Shown here: positions 23,281 to 35,329 of the stretch, piece after piece
Layout of the letters: every line of letters starts with the position of its first letter
Position numbering within the stretch: the stretch's first letter is position 1
Assembly: GCF_000321225.1 (NCBI RefSeq)
Contig: NW_004451007.1
Coordinates: forward strand, 469,160-533,159
DNA from: Odobenus rosmarus divergens
Lineage: Eukaryota > Chordata > Mammalia > Carnivora > Odobenidae
Reading direction: 5' to 3'
Length of the DNA stretch: 64,000 nt
The notes under the pieces: model-generated
Databases searched by the model: none
What the model was told of the DNA's origin: nothing
The model's input: only the letters and a program-made list of their open reading frames with translations
Translations under genes and position numbers: made by a program

Positions 23281-23869
23281 TTTAGGGTAGAAGTTTTGTT
23301 TTTATGCTAATTATTTCTCTACTACCGTATTATAAGCTATGTGAGGGCAGAGAATTGCTTGCCTCCTTCACTTATATATCTTTTCACTACAGAAAATATT
23401 GCTGGACTCATAAAAGGCTTCCAACAAATATTTTGGAAAAGAGGTCATTCTAAAAGGGTGGCTGTGGCGGGGGGGGGGCGTGCTGGGTAGAGACAGCACC
23501 AGTGCTGGGGTTTTTGTGAGATTGTTAGCCACTCTAGTTTGTAACTTTAGTATGTTTTTAACAGTCTGGCAAAAAAATGACTGTGGATTTTAAAAATTGG
23601 AAGCAGATTTATAAATTATAACCTTTAACAAAGGCATCTGTTATAATGTTAACTTGTGAAACATTTACTTAAATTAAGCTTTATGTAAGTTCTTTAGAGG
23701 CATAGCGCTGGTCAAACACAGCCATCAGGAGTTACTTTGTGACATGGGAAGATAGTAGTGATGATAATTTTTGTTCCAGTTACTAAAAGGAAGCCTTGAA
23801 AATTAGGAGAAAGAATGTTGGGCGAGCTGGATAAATTTCCTGGTGAAAAAGTACAGAGAAATTTAAACC
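23281..23869. other. unassigned sequence with a G10 tract
   Basis: No gene. A run of ten G bases at 23469-23478 within GGCGGGGGGGGGGCG stands out in an AT-rich region. Confidence 0.5.
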
Positions 23870-23975
23870 AGTATTTTCCAAACTATGTTCCTGAAAGCAT
23901 GAATTTCATGAGTGGTTAATCCATATTCTGTGTTCAAAGTGTTTATAATTGCATCTATGTTTGGGAAACACCACC
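23870..23975. mobile_element. possible short hAT MITE
   Basis: Starts CAGTATTTTCCAAAC and ends GTTTGGGAAACACCA, imperfect terminal inverted repeats of about 15 bp with an AT-rich middle. This is the layout of short mammalian Charlie-type elements (CAGTGTTTCCCAAAC ends). Family not determined. Confidence 0.45.
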
Positions 23976-24180
23976 CTAGGTTTTCTGTGTTCGGTATAAG
24001 GTAAAAGAGCACATATTAACTATTTGATCCTCAAAAAAGATGAAAGCTATTTGTATTTCCAATGGGTAGCATGATTTTTCATGACACATGATTTGTTAAA
24101 GAATTAGGAAAAGGAAATCTAAGGTTATGATTAAGAAGAACTGAGGCTAAATATAAAATCAATTAATTGAACCTATATTT
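23976..24180. other. unassigned sequence
   Basis: Short AT-rich spacer. No feature seen. Confidence 0.35.
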
Positions 24181-24287
24181 TTTAGATTTCTTTATATCTT
24201 GTTTTATATAATTTTTAACAGTTGAAGTGTTTAGTGTGTCTGAGCCTAAGGCAGATGCTTAACTGACTGAGCCACCCAGGCACCCTA
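24181..24287 (-). mobile_element. CanSINE, internally deleted
   Basis: Head part is clear on the minus strand: GGCAGATGCTTAACTGACTG, then AGCCACCCAGGCACCC. The TC-rich body is missing. A TTTTTTAGATTTCTTTATAT stretch at the left may be the tail. No target-site duplication found. Confidence 0.75.
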
Positions 24288-27234
24288 AGACAAAAATAAT
24301 CTTGTTTATAATCTTCATTCATCTCTTTAAAATGACCACAAATGCTATTTAGGCCCTTTTAGCAAGGCAAAAAAATAAATAAGGATCATCAAGTGATAGA
24401 ATTTACTTTCAGCAAGCTCAATCTCCCTCTTTGGTACTGCTTTACCAACCCCACAGACCTCATATATGTATATGGTCCCCTCCCTTCACTCCTCAACAAC
24501 TTGCTCAAATGATTTATTTCCATCATGGTATGCGTTAGAGAAAACAGTGTAAAACATTACCTATTCTTGGAGATTTTCATTTTTAATGAATTAATGTTTT
24601 AAAGAGAATGGTGGAATTTTTATATAAATCAGTGGATGAGGAAGATAAATGGAGAGAGCAATAAGGATTGTATTCACAACCTAAAGTCATATCGTGTAAC
24701 AACTTTCTTTGATGTGGAAGTCAATTCCCCCCCTCATGGCAAGCATTTTATGTTCACACTGAATTGATTCTCATTCACTTGAGTCTTGGGATTGAGTGGA
24801 TTTTGCTGTGGGCCCTGCCTCATAAAACAGGGATTCACCTTAAATTTCTCAGAGTAGAAAATTTTATAGGGTCGTGCTGCAGAAAACTAAGCAACTAGTA
24901 GCTAGGCAACCAGGAACAATTGTAAGAAAAGAAAATTTAGAAAAAGCCAAGCAGGTATTATCTATACAATATTTGGTATTAAGAGATCTAAAAGTATTAT
25001 CCTTTGTTTGTTAGTAAAACTTGCTTGTGATACTCAGTGCCTCTCACGTACACCTTTATATGAAATCTATTTTATCAGATTATCTTCCATCAGGCCTTTT
25101 GATTGCCTAGGGCTTTTTTCCAGAATTCACTTAGCCGTTTAGTTCAGGCTACCTTGATAAGAACTGTAAATTATTATATTGTAAGCATTGTCAACCCAAG
25201 AGTGAAACATTGGACTTGATGGGACCATTAAGCATCTGTCACAGCCTCTTGGTAGACAATACAATTCAGCCCCTAGGGATAACACTTGGCCAGAAGCTGA
25301 CAGCATATCTAGTACCCTGCTTATTGCAAGTCGACTGCATCTGCCAAGTTAGGGAGAAGGAGGTCCAGGGTGCTTAGAATCCAATACACTAGGGGGGACC
25401 ATTTGCCTGAAAACAAGACATCCTACCTTTTAAGGCCACATGAGCTATATTCTAGTGTTTTATTGGGGGCACTTTTGTTTACCAGTATCATTAAATTGGT
25501 CCAACCTAGGGGGGATGAGACTACTAGGGCATCTCCAAATTCCTCTGAGGAGAGGAATGGAACTAGATATTTGAAACAATCAAACATTATTCTGATATCC
25601 TTGCTTTGTAATGTGGTTTGATTAATTCTTTCCTATCATTACAGTCCCCTTTCCTCTACTTCTTTAGTCAATGGCACCAGCATCTGATATCTCCCTTACT
25701 TTCTAGCATATAAATCAGGGACCCAAGGAGAGATTTGAGGTCCAAGTTGCAAAATTTTCAGCCAGGTTCTCATATTGACCCATCTAGAGTCAAGGGCTCA
25801 CCTCTGAATTAATGGCTATGACCAGAGCATGAGGTCGCAGAATGTAGGTAAGCTGTCTCAGGAATCATAAAATGTATGTGTGTGAACAGAATTTCCAGAA
25901 GTGAATGTGAAGGAGGCAAAAAGACTGGTATCCACTGTGCCTTGCCACCTCACCATATTCATTAGATAAAGATGAGTCACCTCATTTTGTTCTCTTTAAG
26001 AAGAATAATAGCTGGGATATGTTAGGTAAAGATCATAATAGCCTTACGTGGAAATTCATTTTTATTTCCCACATCAAGTTTAAAGTGACTCTTTCTCTGG
26101 AAAGAAAGATTGCCCATTTCACTGAATATAGTGACTAACAGTGAGTAGCAATTGCAGTAAACAGAGCAACCAAAGAAACACATATTGAGGCTACAGAAAG
26201 ATGCAAGCCATACATATTTATTCCTGCACTTAACTACTTCTATCATGCCTACAGTTAATGATAAAGTTTCTATTTCAGAGAAGACTGGACCCCAAAGGAG
26301 AAGACCAGTATGTATAAACACAGACCATCCACGTAGTTTAGATATTAATCACATGATTTAAGATTTTACTCTATTTTAGGCAAGAGGAACTGGAAGTTGT
26401 TGTAGAAACCTTCAGTGCATTCCTTATGGTTCATTTTGTATAAGTAGGCGTAGAAACTATATATGATTCTCAAAATGTTGTGGGTTAAACTCTTCCCGAG
26501 TCTTTATTTGGCAATATTCATAATGTCACAGTCTAAGGAACCCACTCTAGGTGCTATTATATATTGATACCTAAACTAATTGAATCAGTCTGAATATAAA
26601 GCCCAGAGTGAATGTAAATGAAATGGTGCCATTTGTGTAAATTGAGGGAGAATGCTTTCCTCCAGAATTATGGCTTAAAGAAGTTTATTTTTTCTCTGGG
26701 AATGCTATGGTCTAGACTAAATTATACAACTTTCCAGTTTGGTTGTGGAGAGTGGCTAGAGAAAGTTTGCACACAGAGGAGTGATTTTTGGATAAGTTTT
26801 GGATGGAATGTCTCTCTACCACAACCATGTAGAGCGTTGTGATTTCAGTTATGTAATGATGAGTGTGTAATCTCAAACAAAGAGAATTATACAAGCTAGA
26901 AGTTTTCTTTAAACCTCTGTACTTTGGCTTTGCTAAAATGGGGTAGCATGTAAAGGCCACTTGAGTATATTGAGGTTATGGACAAATAACAATTTGCTTG
27001 TGCTTTAATCTATATATTTCTTCAGAGTGTGGTCAACTGGCAAAACAGATATACAAGTCTAAGAACACATGCCAATACAAATACAACACTCCAAAAGTGA
27101 AGGTTGATCATTTGCCTAGAATAGAGGATAAATGTTATGTTTGAAGGGAATATTTCCCACATAAATCTAGGGGACGAATGACCAGCTTCCACTCAAGTCA
27201 TCAATATTCAAATAATGCCACTTCATCTACTCTC
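24288..27234. other. long unassigned stretch
   Basis: Nearly 3 kb without a gene or named repeat. Frames at 25370-25621 (plus), 26022-26321 (minus), 26618-26842 (plus) and 26712-26960 (minus) carry no motif I recognise. 25200-25560 is more balanced in composition and could hide an old retroviral fragment, but this is a guess. Confidence 0.45.
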
Positions 27235-27330
27235 TTTGGAGGGTCTGCCTAAAATGCTTTCCCCACTGTTCACTTAGCTCTTCACCAAGACAAACCTATT
27301 TGTCATCATTCTGAACACTTAAACATATGA
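27235..27330 (+). mobile_element. possible short L2 fragment
   Basis: TTTGGAGGGTCTGCCTAAAA, then TGCTTTCCCCACTGTTCAC, then AGCTCTTCACCAAGAC. It resembles the L2 block GCCTGGAATGCTCTTCCCCC. Short and weak. Confidence 0.35.
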
Positions 27331-27986
27331 AGACACTTAGGTGGCATCAACAACAGAACAATAGCCATGCGTGTGTCAAGAAGGAACAATTAGAAGTTTT
27401 GTTTCTCTCTCTCTCTCTTTGTTCAAATAGGGAGGCATAGATTAACAAAATTAGTCACGTCAAATTTAATCCTAATTCCATTTCATTCTTTTTCATCCTG
27501 CAAAATTGGTGTCAATTTCTCCCACAATGCCTGTCTGTGCTTTTATTACCAAAGCAAAGGCTATCTTATTTTAAGGCTTTTCTAATGTATTTTGGTCCCT
27601 ATGACTCTGGGTCATGTGTACTTTAAGAGAATGTAGCTAAAAATGTGCCAACTCTCAGTTACCTACATTCCTAAAGATAGGATATTCTTTGTGTCCCAAA
27701 CTACCTACTCCTTCAAAGTTAGATGCAGATTTTTCCCCACAGGCATCTGAAGTCCAATTGTAGGTCTTTTTGACATCTTACAGCCACGTATTTTCCCCTT
27801 CTTCATCCACTCTTTAAAAGGAATGTCTTGGAGACGTTCTGTTCTGTCTTTCATCCCTGCTCCTTGCCTCTCTCATGCTCCAAATACTCTAGAAACTCCT
27901 GAAAGAACCTCTGTCACCTTCCTTTTCACCTGGGTCCTTCTAGTGACATTATTTGAGATTCTGTGTGACCCATCAGAGATGGCTAT
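27331..27986. other. unassigned sequence
   Basis: No gene. A short CT run at 27402-27418. Confidence 0.4.
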
Positions 27987-28155
27987 TTTTTTTTTTTTTT
28001 TTGAGATGGGGGCAGAGGGAGAAAGAGAGAGAATTTTAAGCAGGCTTCATGCCCAGTGTGGAGCCTGATGTGGGGCTTGATCTCACAACCCTGAGATCAT
28101 GACCTGAGCCAAACTCAAGAGTCTGATGCTTAACCAACTGAGCCACTCAGGCACC
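27987..28155 (-). mobile_element. CanSINE (SINEC)
   Basis: Minus strand: T-run tail (to 28003), GAGATGGGGGCAGAGGGAG, then CACAACCCTGAGATCATGAC, CAAGAGTCTGATGCTTAACC and head AACTGAGCCACTCAGGCACC. The GAGTCTGATGC variant marks an older subfamily. Duplication CAGAGATGGCTAT (27974-27986) pairs with CAGAGATTGCCAT (28156-28168), two mismatches. Confidence 0.93.
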
Positions 28156-28327
28156 CAGAGATTGCCATTCTTGGTTTTATTTCACTGTCCCTTTAAAAAA
28201 AATAACATATATTTCCAATACACATTCTCAGTCTACATTGTTATTGTGAATTTTTGCTACAAGAGCACACAGACTTTCATTTAGAGCTTCCTGTTTCATT
28301 CCCAAAAATATTTTCTTAAACATTTTA

Positions 28328-28543
28328 TTTTATTTTTTAAAAATATTTTATTTATTTATTTTAGAGAGAGAGAGGAAGAGAGAGTGAGCAGGGGGAGGAG
28401 CAGAGGGAGAGAGAATCTTAAGTAGACTCCACACTGAGTGTGGAGCCTAATGAGGGGGCTCAGTCGCATGACCTTAAGATCACTACCTGAGCTGAAACCA
28501 AGGGTCCAACGTTCAATTGACTGAGAACCCAGATGCCCCTTTA
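28328..28543 (-). mobile_element. CanSINE (SINEC), diverged
   Basis: Minus strand: TTTATTTATTTTAGAGAGAG, GCAGGGGGAGGAGCAGAGGG, and head GACTGAGAACCCAGATGCCCC, where the usual GAGCCACCCAGG is mutated. Perfect 12-bp duplication TTAAACATTTTA at 28316-28327 and 28544-28555. Only about 170 bp from the previous SINE on the same strand. Confidence 0.92.
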
Positions 28544-28555
28544 TTAAACATTTTA

Positions 28556-30589
28556 GACTTTTAAGTGATTATGATCTTTATGTAAAGGACTACTTTAGGT
28601 TAAAATAATTTAGACCAGAGAGTATGATTGCTTTCAAGATATAAAGATTCTACCTAGTGCCAAATGAAACAATAGTACTTCACATGCATATTCTGTAGTT
28701 ACTTTATAAATCAAAGTATAAAGCACCTAGATTGTAGCTTGTTATTCTTTGGACTCTAGGTTTTTCCCCTTAAAACACATTTGATTTTCTTTTTCTTAGG
28801 CTGGCACTCTGGCAGAATCTTGCATTAGAAACAGTGATCTCTATGGAGATATAGATTATAGTTCATGTTAAAATATGTTTGCTGTTGACATCCTTTTGGC
28901 TTAAACTGGTGACACATTTAGTGGAAGTTAAGTGTTTTAGAAGTTGCTTAAAATGATTTTGACAAGAAAAAAATGGTGCTATAAATATTATAACAAAGAA
29001 ATATATTTTTTTTCAATTATTAATGTATTTTAGCTCTTGACTACAGAGGTAGAAGAATGTGGTTTCTGAATGCTGGTTGTTAAGCCTCATGCAATGACTG
29101 GACCACTCTGAAGACTTAAATCAGGATGAGACTAGCACAGAGTTTGTAGAATGTCCCACCAAATCTAAAGATTGTTTTGGTGATAAGGAAGATCACTGAA
29201 AGGAAAAGATTAGTTTTAGAAACCTCCAGGGAAGTTTGATTTTTCAGAATAAGGATTTTTGTTTGCTTGTTTAAGTTGAATCTTGGACCTCCTGAATATT
29301 CCTTTCCCTGCCCTAAAATTTCCTATCTGGGAGGGAGACTTCTACAAATGTCCCATCTTAAGGATATCTGTGAACAAGCACTGTTCCATGACTAGCTAAC
29401 TATAGAAAGACCACTTTCAAGAATGTTCTAACATTAATAAGCCCATACTAAATAAATATGCAGTTTCTTTTCCATGAACGTCCTTCAGTTATCATTAGAA
29501 GATTCAAGTTTTAGTAGAGTTTTTGGGAAGCTATACAATGATTCAATTTTCTTTCTGTGAAGTTTTAAAATTCATATCTTTTACCATCATAAATTAAGCT
29601 ACTTTAATTTTTGTCTCTGGTTTGTCTAAATGAAATGGACATTTGGAAGGCAATGATTTTCCTGCTTAAATGGATGTAACATGATTATTTGGCCAGCACT
29701 GTAGAGAGAATTCAAGTATCAGATAGAACAGTCTCTAGGTTATCATCAAAACCTGACATCCTGTTATTATATAATTGAGGCCACAAGGTTGTCAATATCA
29801 AACATGTCCATTGCTTCCTTAAATCTGCAACCTGAAACCAAAGCCAGAATTTTAAGTCACAAAGACATCACAGATAGCACGTGGGAAACTTTCAAAGCTG
29901 TGCCAGGGGATTTAAGGAGCATTGCTTCCATTAATCTTGCTGAAAGTCTCATGACTAAATCCCTATGCATTGCTTTTAAGATTTGCTCAAAAATGTCTCG
30001 GCATACAAAGTATGGACAAGTTATTCATTACAGCTTTTACTTTACAGCATTCTGAAACTCTTTCTAAGTAATTTAACACTGACTTTCCTCTTCTATAAAA
30101 GATCATAAAATACTTTTTGCCTGTATGAAAGATTTGCTTTTTGATAACATGAACTTTTATGAAGAGTTAAAACTAGTTTTTACACAGAGCTTGACTGGAA
30201 GGAAAACAAGTAGTAAAGTTAAAAGAAACTACAGCAGGTCTATTGATGTTTTTTACCAAAAAAATGACACAAGCTTAGAATTTCTTATTGTTTATAAAAT
30301 ATATCTCAGTATATATATAATATAATTTTATTAATTACTTGTAATTATATTAATCATATAGATAAATAATTATATATACATTATATATACAAAATCTCAA
30401 TCTCGATCTCTACCTATAATTACCAGGGTAGTTCATGGTAAAGCATGAGTAGTATAGTAGAAATATAAAGCATAGTAGAGAAATGTAACAAAGAATAAGA
30501 AACCTGAGAAAGAAAAAGATTTGAGACATAGAGTCATCTGAGGTTTTTGGATTATAGTGCTAGTTGGGTAGTGTAAGACATAAAGCTAA
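28556..30589. other. unassigned sequence with an AT-only patch
   Basis: No gene. An 88-codon frame at 29789-30055 has no recognisable motif. 30305-30392 is almost pure A/T with TATATATA and TAATTA words. The part after 30420 may be the decayed start of the antisense L2. Confidence 0.45.
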
Positions 30590-31620
30590 AAAGTTATAAA
30601 GTCAGATTTAGAAGGCTTTTTCAATGCAGTGATAATCCACACTTCATTTTGTAGGTATGATATGGTCAAGATATGATTAATAACATCATAGAGATATTAT
30701 TAGGAGAGATAATTTAGGAGATTTCATGAGTGAAAGATTGGCATGAGTAGACAAGGAGGGCAGGCAGGTCAGTAAGGAGGTTATTTCCAAGAACAAATAG
30801 AGATAATACAAATCTGAACAAAGGAATCGCCAATGAAACACGGAAAAAGAAATAGACTGAAGGCACTGATGGGATGTGCTTTAGGGGGAAAGAGGAGTCA
30901 ATAATGACTGAGGTTTTTAGCATACAGGGTTGAGATATGGTGGAAAAGGCAACCCAAAGTTGAGGCAGAAGATAGTAGTTTCTGTTTTGGTTATGAGAAG
31001 CTAGAGTTCTCTGAGGTCTCTGAATAATTGCTGAGTGAGTTTTGGGGCTGTATGTACTGATTTTGAGACATTAGCTCATAAACTGTAGGGCTGATGAGCT
31101 CACCTGGAGAAATAAAAAAAAGAGAGTAATGGAAAGGAGATTGATGGGAGAATCTTGGTGATGGCTGAAGTTAGAAAAGTAGTCAGGAAAGGAGATGGAG
31201 CAAAGTGGCTAGAGAGAGGAAGACCAGGAAAAGTGTTATCATTAAAGCGATCCATGGGGCAACATAGTTGAGGAGGATGAAGCCATTAATTTTGTTAACT
31301 ATGAAGTCATTGGTATACTTACAGACAACATTTCCAGTAGAGTGGTCAGGACCAGACCAGCAGGGGATTCAGGAGTGATCACCGAAATCAAGGATGAGAG
31401 ATATAAACAGGTGGAAGGAGGTAGTATTGACCTACCCTTCATAGATGTTTGGAAACAGAACCAAGGAGACACATGAAGCAGTATCTTGAAAAAAGCACAG
31501 ATAGAGAGAAAGATTCTATGGGAAGGAAGAGGGACCTGAAAGTTTTCAGAAGGTATGTGGGGAATGCTGTGGAGGGAGAAAACCCTTAGGCAAAGGAGAA
31601 CTTTGATATTTCCATTGGTT
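30590..31620 (-). mobile_element. L2 coding fragment, antisense
   Basis: Purine-rich on plus, reading LINE-2 in reverse: GGTCAGTAAGGAGGTTATTTC, TCAATAATGACTGAGGTTTTT, TTCTCTGAGGTCTCTG, GATGAGCTCACCTGGAG, GAAGTCATTGGTATACTTAC, TTCCAGTAGAGTGGTCAG. This is the order of the L2 reverse transcriptase and C-terminal region in antisense. About 1 kb, all frames broken. Confidence 0.78.
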
Positions 31621-31719
31621 CAATATTTAAAAGTTGTGAAGTTCTCTCTCTTTTTCTCTGTCAATATAATGTCATGCACAGGATGATTTAGATCATAAGA
31701 ACTGTTCAGGGAACTACCC

Positions 31720-32126
31720 GTATCAGTTAGGATAGGCTAATTACTGCTGCAGAAACAACCCCCTGCCTCCAAAATTGGTGTTTTAATAAAATAAAGTTTA
31801 TTTCTTTGTTCTGCTTTATGCTATTTGTGGAATGGCAGGGGCATTTGTAACATTTATTCAGGGACCCGGAGTGGCAGGGGCTCTATCTTGGCAAGTACTC
31901 ATAATCACCACTGTGGGAGAGAGGGGGGCATCTCACACAAAGTGTGAATCTCACACTGGGTTCTTAAAACTTTCTCCAAGAAGTGACATATATTACTTCT
32001 GCTCACATTTCATTGGTCAAGCTAGTCACATAGCCTGCTGACTTCAAGTGGTCAGGGAAGGACAACTCTGCCAGGTGCCTGGAAGGAGAACCAGAAATTT
32101 TGTGAACATTTGTAATGATTACAGCA
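31720..32126 (-). mobile_element. MLT1-type (MaLR) LTR, probable solo
   Basis: In reverse it matches the MLT1 group: left edge GTATCAGTTAGGATAGGCTA, then TTACTGCTGCAGAAACAACC, AATAAAGTTTATTTC (poly(A) signal in reverse), then AGAAGTGACATATATTACTTC, ACATTTCATTGGTCAAGC, GGTGCCTGGAAGGAG, and right edge TGTAATGATTACAGCA. Close to full LTR length with no internal region, so a solo LTR. The 69-codon frame inside is not a gene. Confidence 0.82.
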
Positions 32127-32335
32127 CTGTCTTACAAGCTTGAAAGGGAACTGTGGGATTTAGAGGAACTGGATGAGGGAGCAAAATGGGTTGAATTAAT
32201 TACATTATCCAAGCTATCATGCTTCTTGAAATGCATATAATATTGAAATCATTTCATAGGAACACCTGTGAAAAGGAGTGCTTCATAATTGTTTCTGAAT
32301 GCTTCTAATAAAATGAGACAATTAGCCTTCTCTAA

Positions 32336-32765
32336 TGTATTAGTTATGATTAGTTTCATCTGCATATGACAGGAAAAAATATAATAGTGGCTGCAATAAG
32401 ATGCAATTATTTTTCTCTTAGGTAAAGGTCTGAATAAGAGTTTTCAGGTCCTCCATGACCATCGAGGACTAGGGTTCTTCTACATAGTTTCTGTACCATC
32501 TTCAATGTTTGACTTCCATTTTGTGGTCCAAGTTGCCTGTTTCATCTAGCTTAAACCATTCCATTTCTATGCCAGCAGCACAGCTCTCCCTAAAAATTTC
32601 ACTACCACTTCTGGATATATTGCATTGGCCAGAACTTAGATACCCACAATGAAGGCTAGTCTATGTGGTCTTTATTCCGGGTACCCGTGTGCTCGATTAA
32701 CAGTTGGGGGCTCCATTTCTGAGTGAGAAGAGGAGAATTGGTACCACGTGACCATCCATTTTACA
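32336..32765 (-). mobile_element. second MLT1-like LTR, same strand
   Basis: Left edge TGTATTAGTTATGATTAG, then TTATTTTTCTCTTAGGTAAA, GACTTCCATTTTGTGGTCC, GCATTGGCCAGAACTTAG, GTGGTCTTTATTCCGGG. It follows the reverse of a MaLR/ERVL-class LTR of a different subfamily from the neighbour 210 bp to its left. Confidence 0.65.
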
Positions 32766-35329
32766 TACTTCACCATGCCTGTGTGGAGGATCCTCCCTTC
32801 TGTTTTGGGCTTTCCTCCTATTTTTAGCCATTCTTAGCATGAACAGGAATCGGGAACTCCATGTTCCACATCAAAAATGACTCCCTTGGAATACATATAT
32901 ATTTTGGAGCTAGAATGTCTTCTCTAGCCTCTTACTGAGAATGGAGTAGCATTTAGAGAGGGAATTAGCATCAGTATTGGTTTGGGTGCATTTTATGCCC
33001 ACTTCCTAGTTTCACTGAACTCGCAGCTCTTGGTGGGAAGTGGTAGCAGGCTTGGGAAGGTTTGGCCAGAACTTTCAGTTGACTACAAGTTTAACTAATA
33101 ATGTTCTATGCAGAACTGGGCTCCACTTTGAGTTCTTGCTATAGAATTCCAAAGAGTTAGTGTATAATGGAGAGTGATAGAGATTCTTTTCATTTTTGCT
33201 TTACTCCCATTGCGGGAGCTGTGAGATGGAACAGAGTTTACCACCAAAAGAGAGAAGAGATAAAGTGCTGTGGAACTTCAAAAGCAGACAAGTTGGCAGT
33301 TGCACTTGACCCAGGGTTAGACCTGGCACAGATTTCAGGAAACAGTAGAGATCTTTTGCTTTGTACTTTCGTTTTTCATTTGTTCCTTGTTAGAGCCTCT
33401 CCACTTCATACACCAGATGTTGAACTTATGATATTATTGTGTTGGTAATAGTAACACAAATTTGAATTGTAGGAGAATGCATGATTCAAGTGGCAGATGA
33501 AATAATCCTTGCCAAAGAGGCATGAATTAAACATGCAGTAGCCAAGGGCCTGATGGAGCTCTGAGTCAGGGAAAGTAAGAGGATGGTTGGGCAACTGATA
33601 GTGGAGATTCCTGAGAATTTAGGGTGCACCTTCTGTTGTTATTTTGTACTTTAAGGTAATGATGGCGAATGGGAAGCAACATCCAAAACTGAGGATTTTA
33701 CATTTAATTAGGCATTGGATCATAGTCTGATTGAAATCAGAGGAGAGTAAAAGATGCATATAAATCAGTGCTAAGGGGAAAAAAAGCAAAGGTGAACACT
33801 GCCCTTATTTCCAAATTAATATTTCTGTTCACTTTCTGCTGTCATCTTTAAATCTCGTATGACATTATAAATCCTTTTTGCCTATTAAATAAAATTTATT
33901 TTCCTCTAAAGTTTGTTCAGATTTTTACTTTATGGATTATATGATGAAATTCAGTATTGATTATTTTCTTTTGGTATTCCTGACCAACTCAAATCCTTTT
34001 TAAAATTGCATAGCCTTCCCATATCAACAGCTGTATCTGGATGTTAAATAGCCCTTCTTTCGGACAAACAAAAATAAATTAAGAAAAGATACTACAACAA
34101 CTTCACCCTGGACCTGATATACTTTTAATTTTAAGACATTTTTTAAAAAGGTTATGTGACACTGTCTATATGACAAAGAAACGTTTGAAAATAAAAGTTT
34201 GTTGTAGGATGTCAAACCATCTTTTAAAGTTCAAGGACGTAGAGCCTTAACATATTTATTTATCCACAGCTTATGCTGGTTTTATTTTAAGTGGACGTGC
34301 ATTAATGAAAGATAGCTATTGTTTATGCCAAATCATATCTTTTTCCTTTATACAGTAAAGAAGCAAAGCAATCTATTATTTTAGATAGTTGTTAGCAGAG
34401 AGAAAACAGATCAGTCATATTACAATATCAGTTTGTAAGAAGAATCTTGACAAGAAATTTTGCACCAAAATCGATAGTACACTGTGGATAGTAGATTATG
34501 ATCTCCAGTGAAGGAAGTATGAATAAAAATCAAACAATATGAAGTGATATCAAGCACCATATTCTGCATCCACATTTCAGGCACTCTACTTTAGGAATAG
34601 AATTGATTTAGGTATATGTACCTGTTAGAAACAGGCTGGCATAGCAGATCGCTCAACTGACACTGAAAGGAAGTATTAACAAGTAGATAGACTATGGGTG
34701 AAACCGTTTATTCAGTTATGAGAGCAAAATAGGACCTATTCCTAGTAAAATTGTGCTTTCCATATGTGTTTGTGTATGTATATGAGTTTAAATATTATGA
34801 ATGACATTTTTAATAAATCTCAAAGTAAGCTAAAAGATACTAAAATTGCAAAAAGGGTCCTGAACTGTAAGATATAGTTACTTTGGTATCAACATTTCCA
34901 TGCAGATTTTGTATGAGCAGGAAGAATTACTGGGTCTTAGTAAGAATGAACTAAATCTCTTCCCTCCTTTGCTCTCTCTTTTGAATTAATTTGTTTTGGC
35001 TTGCCAGAATCACAGTGCAGACCATAAAGAATGGAAGGGCTTGGCATGTACCATGTTTTCTCCACTGCATTAATTGAACTGTAAATGAGATTTTGGTCAA
35101 TAAAATAAAACATGCTGCCCAGAGCACACAAAGAAAAGCACAAGAGAGATTCAAATGCTTAGTAATGTGAGGAATGAACATAACATAAAGCTTCTGCCAT
35201 CAATCAATTCAAATAAAGTATAAGATGTACTACTTTTTGATCTATTCCCATAAGCCATTTTACAAATTCTTAGGCATACATAAAAAAAAACAAATTTTAA
35301 GAATTTGATGTGCTTTTCTTCCCCCAAAC
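32766..35329. other. long unassigned stretch
   Basis: About 2.5 kb with no gene. Frames at 33167-33448 (93 codons, plus), 34024-34215 and 34937-35181 (minus) lack motifs. No named repeat recognised. Confidence 0.45.
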
